A stretch of 29,156 bases of DNA from Burkholderiales bacterium (lineage in GTDB: Bacteria > Pseudomonadota > Gammaproteobacteria > Burkholderiales > Burkholderiaceae_F). Position numbers and translations under genes: made by a program. The notes under the pieces are model-generated. The model did not search any database. It saw nothing but the letters and a program-made list of their open reading frames with translations, and had not been told where the DNA came from. The stretch spans positions 1-29,156 of the forward strand of contig JAJTHJ010000115.1 of assembly GCA_021298875.1 (NCBI GenBank), in the 5' to 3' direction. Of the stretch, positions 25,053 to 29,156 are shown piece after piece (the stretch's first letter is position 1; each line of letters begins with the position of its first letter).

Positions 25053-25313
25053 ATGCGAACCACCGTCACCATCGACCCCGACGTCGAAGTTCTGCTGCGC
25101 CGCGCGGTGCGCGACTCCGGCGCGCCCTTCAAGCAGGTGTTGAACGACGCCGTGCGCAACGGCCTGCGCGGCACGGCGCCGCGGGCGCCGAAGTCGTTCA
25201 AGTTGCCGGTGGCGCACATGGGCGCGGAACTCGTCGACCTGACCCAGGCCGGCGCACTGGCCGCCGAGTTCGAGGATCGGGCGCTGGCCACCCGCCTGCG
25301 CAAGCGGCGATGA
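25053..25313 (+). CDS. vapB: Antitoxin of a VapBC-type toxin-antitoxin pair (ribbon-helix-helix)
   Basis: This 86-residue protein begins MRTTVTIDPDVEVLLRRAVR, the pattern of a ribbon-helix-helix DNA-binding domain: a short beta strand (TTVTID) and two helices (VEVLLRRAVRDSG and FKQVLNDAVRNGLRG). The second half is the toxin-binding tail. Antitoxins of this group neutralise a PIN-domain RNase and repress their own transcription as a complex. The stop overlaps the start of the toxin gene by ATGA at 25310-25313, the classical arrangement, so the pair is translated together. A palindrome candidate stands before the ATG. The family assignment to VapB rather than another RHH group rests on the PIN partner. 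Confidence 0.85.
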   Translation: MRTTVTIDPDVEVLLRRAVRDSGAPFKQVLNDAVRNGLRGTAPRAPKSFKLPVAHMGAELVDLTQAGALAAEFEDRALATRLRKRR

Positions 25314-25738
25314 AGCTGGCCGACGTCAACGTGCTGCTGTACGCCGCCAACGCGGACAGCCCGTCGCATGCGCGGGCCTATGCCTGGCTCGACCAGTCGC
25401 TCGCCGCGCCCGCCGGGGTGGCGTTTTCCTGGACGGCGCTGCTGGGTTTCGTCCGGCTGGCGACGCGCCCCGGCATCTTTCCGCGACCGCTGCCGGTGGC
25501 GACGGCGTTCGACTTCGTGCGCGCCTGGCTGTCGCATCCGCACGCGCGGATCGTCAATCCGGGGCGCCGGCATGCGGCCCTGCTGGAGCAACTGCTGCGC
25601 GCCACCGGCGCCGGAGGCAACCTGACCTCGGACGCGCACCTCGCGGCGCTGGCCATCGAGCACGGTGCGACGCTCACGTCCTTCGACCGCGACTTTGCGC
25701 GGTTTGAGGGGCTCGATTTCGAGCAGTTGCGGCCGTGA
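25310..25738 (+). CDS. vapC: VapC-type PIN-domain toxin (RNase)
   Basis: This 142-residue protein has the PIN fold of VapC toxins, Mg-dependent endoribonucleases that typically cut tRNA or rRNA. The first acidic residue is Asp 5 in LADVNVLLYA. The last group is LTSDAHLAALAIEHGATLTSFDRDFARF (Asp 108, with Asp 126 and Asp 128). The second acidic residue that many PIN proteins have near position 45 is not seen: WTALLGFVRLATRP has Gly where VapC often has Glu. From memory this is common in the subfamily with LLGF-type motifs. The gene ends 6 bp before the convergent panB stop. It is encoded on the strand opposite to the pan and pcnB genes around it. Confidence 0.85.
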   Translation: MKLADVNVLLYAANADSPSHARAYAWLDQSLAAPAGVAFSWTALLGFVRLATRPGIFPRPLPVATAFDFVRAWLSHPHARIVNPGRRHAALLEQLLRATGAGGNLTSDAHLAALAIEHGATLTSFDRDFARFEGLDFEQLRP

Positions 25739-25744
25739 CGTCGC

Positions 25745-26575
25745 TCAGTAGGCGTGCTCCGCCGCCGGAAACTCGCGCGCCTTGACCGCGGCCACGTAGG
25801 CCTCGACCGCCGCGCGGATGCTCGGCTGCCCGGCCATGAAGTTGCGCACGAAGCGCGGCTTGCGGCCTGGGAAGACGTCGAGCATGTCGTGCAGCACCAG
25901 CACCTGGCCGGCGCAGTCGGCGCCGGCACCGATGCCGATGGTCGGGATCGCCAGCGCCTGCGTCACGCGTGCGGCGAGCGCGGCGGGCACCAGTTCCAGC
26001 ACCAGCAGGCTTGCGCCGGCCGCTTGCAGCGCCAGCGCGTCGGCCAGCAGCTTGTCGGCAGCGGCATCGTGGCGGCCCTGCACGCGATAGCCGCCCAGTT
26101 GGTGCACCGACTGCGGTGTCAGGCCCAGGTGCGCGCAGACGGGGAAGCCGCGCTCGACCAGACGCGCAATCGGCTCGGCGGCCCAAGCGCCACCTTCGAT
26201 CTTGACCATCTGTGCGCCGGCGCGCATCAAGCTGCTGGCGTTCGCGTACACGGCGGCAGCGTCGGGCGGCATGCTGCCGGCCGGCATGTCGGCGACGATC
26301 CACGCGCGGCGCGCGCCTTGCGCCACGCAGCGCGTGTGGTAGGCCACATGCTCTACCGTCACGGGCAGCGTGGAGCGCTCACCCTGCACCACCATGCCGA
26401 GCGAATCGCCGATCAGCAGCACATCCACGCCGCAGTCGTCCAGCAGCGCGGCAAAGCTCGCGTCGTAGCAGGTGAGCATGGCGATCGGCTCGCCGCGCGC
26501 GCGCATCTCGTGCAGGCGCGGCAGCGTCACGGGCTTGCGCTCGGTGGCGGGCGGCGTGGCGGGGTGGCTGCTCAT
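25745..26575 (-). CDS. panB: 3-methyl-2-oxobutanoate hydroxymethyltransferase PanB
   Basis: PanB makes ketopantoate from alpha-ketoisovalerate and methylene-tetrahydrofolate, the first committed step of pantothenate synthesis. The 276-residue protein has the family blocks MLTCYDASFAALLDDCGVDVLLIGDSLGMV (metal-binding Asp in IGDSLG), HTRCVAQGARRAWIVADMP, VKIEGGAWAAE, HLGLTPQSVHQLGGYRVQGR (catalytic region) and TIGIGAGADCAGQVLVLHDMLD. The start ATG at 26573-26575 (MSSHPATPP) overlaps the stop of the upstream kinase gene as ATGA; a GTG nine codons upstream has no support. The partner gene panC lies beyond the toxin-antitoxin insertion. Confidence 0.96.
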   Translation of the reverse strand: MSSHPATPPATERKPVTLPRLHEMRARGEPIAMLTCYDASFAALLDDCGVDVLLIGDSLGMVVQGERSTLPVTVEHVAYHTRCVAQGARRAWIVADMPAGSMPPDAAAVYANASSLMRAGAQMVKIEGGAWAAEPIARLVERGFPVCAHLGLTPQSVHQLGGYRVQGRHDAAADKLLADALALQAAGASLLVLELVPAALAARVTQALAIPTIGIGAGADCAGQVLVLHDMLDVFPGRKPRFVRNFMAGQPSIRAAVEAYVAAVKAREFPAAEHAY

Positions 26576-27213
26576 GGCGCGAGGTTGAAATACTCGCGGC
26601 ACCCGCGCAGCCGTTCAATGCGGGAAATCAGCAGGTCGAGGTCCTCGTCGCGGTCGGCGGGGTTGAGTGCCTCGGTGTTGATGACCAGCACCGGCGCGCC
26701 GTCGTAGTCGTGAAAAAAGCGCAGGTAGCTGTCGGCCAGTTGGCGCAGGTAGGCGGTGCCGATCGCGTTTTCCATCGGCACGCCGCGCCGCTGCACGCGC
26801 TCGATCAGCACCTCGGGCGGCGCTTGCAGGTAGAGCACCAGATCGGGCGTCTGCGCCTGCGGCGCGACCTGGGCGAGGATCTGCTCGTACAGCCGCAGCT
26901 CGTCGTCGGCCAGCGTCAGCCGTGCGAAAAGCGCGTCCTTGTCCAGCAGGAAGTCGGCGATCACCGGGCCATGAAACAAGTCCGGCTGCCGCAGCTCCGC
27001 CAGTTGCTGCACGCGCTGGAACAGGAAGAACAACTGCGTCGGCAGCGCGTAGCGCTTGCGGTCGCGGTAGAAGCGTTCGAGAAAGGGGTTGTCCTGCGGC
27101 TGCTCCAGTAGCAACTGCGCGCCGCAGCGCTGCGCCAGCCGGCGCGCCAGCGTGGTCTTGCCGACACCGATCGGCCCTTCGATGGCGATGTAGCCGTAGC
27201 GCGCCGGCAGCAT
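26572..27213 (-). CDS. Deoxynucleoside kinase family protein
   Basis: This 213-residue kinase of the deoxynucleoside kinase family phosphorylates deoxyadenosine or deoxyguanosine type substrates for nucleotide salvage; the exact base cannot be read from sequence. The Walker A motif GPIGVGKTT is at residues 13-21, then LEQPQDNPFLERFYRD (substrate region with the Glu), then LPTQLFFLFQRVQQL, the DFLLDKDALFARLTL block, and the lid-like RVQRRGVPMEN region with Arg. It sits between folK (13-bp gap) and panB (ATGA overlap), the usual place in betaproteobacteria, so it is part of the pcnB-folK-kinase-panB operon. Confidence 0.9.
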   Translation of the reverse strand: MLPARYGYIAIEGPIGVGKTTLARRLAQRCGAQLLLEQPQDNPFLERFYRDRKRYALPTQLFFLFQRVQQLAELRQPDLFHGPVIADFLLDKDALFARLTLADDELRLYEQILAQVAPQAQTPDLVLYLQAPPEVLIERVQRRGVPMENAIGTAYLRQLADSYLRFFHDYDGAPVLVINTEALNPADRDEDLDLLISRIERLRGCREYFNLAP

Positions 27214-27226
27214 CGCGCGCCACCGT

Positions 27227-27718
27227 TCAGGCGTCGGCGCGCTCGGCGCGCTGATCGGCCACCACCGGCAGCAGATCGCGCGCGGGGCCGTGGCCGGGCA
27301 GCACGATCTGCGGGTCCAGGTCGAGCAGCGGCTTGAGGACGAACGCCCGCAGATGCATCCGCGGGTGCGGCAGCAGCAACGGCGCGCTCGCCATCGTCAG
27401 ATTGCCGACCAGCAGCAGGTCGAGGTCGGCGGTGCGGGGGGCGGCTCGACGCAGGCCCTTGCGCTCCCGGCCAAGCAGCAGCTCGATGTCGAGCAGGTGC
27501 AGCAGCAGCGCGTATGGGTCGAGCGTAGTGTCGAGCGCCGCCACGCCGTTGAGAAAGTCCGGTCCCTCGACGTCGATCGGCGCGGTCGTGTAGTAGGGCG
27601 AGGCGGCGACGAAGCGGCAATGCCCCAGCGACCGCAGCGCCTCGATCGCGGCATCAAGCGAGGCACGGGTGTCGCCCTGGTTGGCGCCGAGTCCGACGTA
27701 TGCGCGGCGAGGGGTCAT
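27227..27718 (-). CDS. folK: 2-amino-4-hydroxy-6-hydroxymethyldihydropteridine pyrophosphokinase FolK
   Basis: FolK transfers pyrophosphate from ATP to the pterin alcohol, a step of folate synthesis. The 163-residue protein opens with RAYVGLGANQGDTRASL, the standard SLGSN-type start. Then come SPYYTTAPIDVEGPDFLNGV (pterin and product binding), the HPPK signature region APRTADLDLLLVGN with the magnesium Asp pair, and HPRMHLRAFVLKPLLDLDP. The start at 27716-27718 (MTPRRAYVG) overlaps the pcnB stop as ATGA, which sets it against longer in-frame starts that only shadow pcnB. It is part of the pcnB-folK-kinase-panB operon. Confidence 0.95.
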   Translation of the reverse strand: MTPRRAYVGLGANQGDTRASLDAAIEALRSLGHCRFVAASPYYTTAPIDVEGPDFLNGVAALDTTLDPYALLLHLLDIELLLGRERKGLRRAAPRTADLDLLLVGNLTMASAPLLLPHPRMHLRAFVLKPLLDLDPQIVLPGHGPARDLLPVVADQRAERADA

Positions 27719-29082
27719 GCAGGGCTTGCGTCCGAACCCGCGGCATGCCCACCCTGCCCGCCGCGCCGCCGCCGGCGTCGCCGCCCGCTCGCCGGTGCGT
27801 CGCTGCGCGCGGCGGCCAGCAGTTGCTGCCGTTCGTCTTCGTTGGCGTCGATGAAGCGCGTCCACCAGTCGCCGAGTTCGGCCGGCGCCTCCCCCGCCGC
27901 GCAGCGCAGCAGCAGGAAGTCGTAGGCCGCGCGCAGCCGCAGGTGGCCGAGCAGCCGGTGCGGCGCACTGCCTTGGCGGCGCTCGAAGCGCGGTTGCAGC
28001 ATCCACAGCTCGCGCATGTCGGCGGTGTAGCGGCGTTGGATCGACAGCTTCTCCGTCTGCCGGCCCAGCACGTCGTCGATGGCGGCGTCGAGTGCTTCGA
28101 TCCGGTGCTGGCCTTGCGCCTCGCGCGCGCGCCAGCCGACCAGTACCTCGTGCCACAGCAGCGTGGCGAACAAAAAACCCGGCGATACGGTCTTGCCCGC
28201 CTGCACCCGCTCGTCGGTGCGCGACAGCGCCAGCAGCACGAAGCGCTCGCCTTCCGGCTGCTCCAGGATCATGTCCAGCAGCGGCAGCAGCCCGTGATGC
28301 AAGCCTTCCGCCCGCAGCCGCATGATGCAGGCGACTGCGTGGCCGCTGGTCAAGAGCTTGAGCATCTCGTCGAACAGGCGCGCCGAGGGCACGTTTTCGA
28401 TCAGATCCGCCATCGACGCGATCGGCGCGCGCGTGGCCTCGTCGATGGCAAAGCCCAGCTTGGCGGCAAAGCGCACCGCGCGCAGCATCCGCACCGGGTC
28501 TTCGCGGTAGCGCGCCGCCGGGTCGCCGATCATGCGGATGCGGCGGGCGCGGATGTCCTTCACGCCGTCGTGAAAGTCCAGCACGACCTCGTGCGTCGGG
28601 CCGTAGTACAGCGCGTTGACGGTGAAGTCGCGGCGCGTGGCGTCTTCCACCTGCGTGCCGAAGACGTTGTCGGCCAGCACCCGGCCATGCTCGTCGGTCA
28701 CGGTGTCCACGCTCGCCAGCGCGCGGTAGGTGGACACCTCTATCCGCTCGGCGCCAAACATCACGTGCACCAGCCGGAAGCGCCGGCCGATGATGATCGC
28801 GCGGCGGAAATGCGCCTTGACCTGCTCCGGCGTGGCGTTGGTCGCCACGTCGAAGTCCTTGGGCCGCACGCCCAGCAGCAGGTCGCGCACCGCGCCGCCG
28901 ACGATGTAGGCGTCATAGCCCGCCTTTTGCAGCGTCTCGCACACGCGCATCGCCGGGTGCGCGACCAGCGAGCGGTCGATCCCGTGCTGTTCGGCCGTCA
29001 GCCGCTTGGGCGCGCGCGGCTTGCTCGCGCGGCGCTTGCCGGTGAACAGCGTTTTGACCGACTCGACGAAGCGCTGGATCAT
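27715..29082 (-). CDS. pcnB: Polynucleotide adenylyltransferase PcnB (poly(A) polymerase I)
   Basis: PcnB adds poly(A) tails to RNAs, marking them for decay, and affects plasmid copy number. The nucleotidyltransferase core is clear: YIVGGAVRDLLLGVRPKDFDV (GG and the DFD metal-binding Asp pair), RRFRLVHVMFG, and RRDFTVNALYY. Then comes the RNA-binding region IRMIGDPAARYREDPVRMLRAVRFAAKLGFAID. The C-terminus is Arg-rich (SGRRRRRRRGGQGG), as in related proteins. I chose ATG 29080-29082 (MIQRFVESVKTLF) because it is close to homologue starts; an ATG 12 codons upstream (29118) is also in frame. The length is about 455 residues. It is the first gene of the operon; its promoter would lie near the window edge, where nothing is clear. 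Confidence 0.93.
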   Translation of the reverse strand: MIQRFVESVKTLFTGKRRASKPRAPKRLTAEQHGIDRSLVAHPAMRVCETLQKAGYDAYIVGGAVRDLLLGVRPKDFDVATNATPEQVKAHFRRAIIIGRRFRLVHVMFGAERIEVSTYRALASVDTVTDEHGRVLADNVFGTQVEDATRRDFTVNALYYGPTHEVVLDFHDGVKDIRARRIRMIGDPAARYREDPVRMLRAVRFAAKLGFAIDEATRAPIASMADLIENVPSARLFDEMLKLLTSGHAVACIMRLRAEGLHHGLLPLLDMILEQPEGERFVLLALSRTDERVQAGKTVSPGFLFATLLWHEVLVGWRAREAQGQHRIEALDAAIDDVLGRQTEKLSIQRRYTADMRELWMLQPRFERRQGSAPHRLLGHLRLRAAYDFLLLRCAAGEAPAELGDWWTRFIDANEDERQQLLAAARSDAPASGRRRRRRRGGQGGHAAGSDASPA

Positions 29083-29156
29083 GGCCTGTGGGCGAACCTG
29101 GCGCGCTGTGCGGCGCATCGCCGTCGGCGTTGCGTTCTTCCCTCACCCGGCCGCTC

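Overview
The window is high-GC DNA from a betaproteobacterium, most likely Burkholderiales-like. This rests on gene content: a pcnB-folK-deoxynucleoside kinase-panB-panC neighbourhood, a thioredoxin-reductase-like ferredoxin-NADP reductase, a periplasmic cytochrome c', and typical betaproteobacterial dispersed repeats. It splits into a damaged left third and an intact right two thirds.

Left third (about 1-10,080). On the minus strand lies a Tc-toxin B-component/RHS gene (SpvB domain, FG-GAP beta-propeller, TcdB middle domains, RHS repeats). It is broken into three reading frames by a deletion-plus-frameshift near 5540 and an in-frame TGA at 4042-4044. Its 3' end overlaps a 185-residue gene of unknown function. 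Upstream of it is the tail of an IS3-family transposase. On the plus strand follows a TRAP dicarboxylate-type transporter (DctP, DctQ, DctM). DctP has a one-base frameshift in an A-run, DctM has an in-frame TGA, and a palindromic REP pair sits at the 5' end of dctQ. Both in-frame TGA codons fall where a tryptophan is expected, and both are followed by C.

Centre (about 10,118-17,862). Ferredoxin-NADP reductase and a BepA-like M48 metalloprotease lie on the minus strand, divergent from moaC and an ornithine-cyclodeaminase-family gene. A glutathione S-transferase gene is divergent from purB, which is followed by cytochrome c'. A perfect 12-bp hairpin separates the latter from a convergent cytochrome b561-type gene.

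Right (about 17,880-29,082). On the minus strand run tRNA-Leu(CAA)-queA-tgt-yajC-secD-secF (tRNA modification, then the Sec accessory complex), possibly continuing into cytochrome b561. Next comes pcnB-folK-kinase-panB, then a VapBC-type toxin-antitoxin pair inserted in the opposite orientation between panB and panC, with a palindromic operator candidate in front. A small membrane-protein ORF lies between panC and the tRNA.

The housekeeping genes look complete and tightly packed, with several ATGA start/stop overlaps. I found no convincing new molecular system. The most unusual points are the two TGA-C interruptions at predicted Trp sites, the toxin-antitoxin pair splitting the pan operon, the RHS gene that stops early against an unknown ORF, and three families of dispersed palindromic or tandem repeats.
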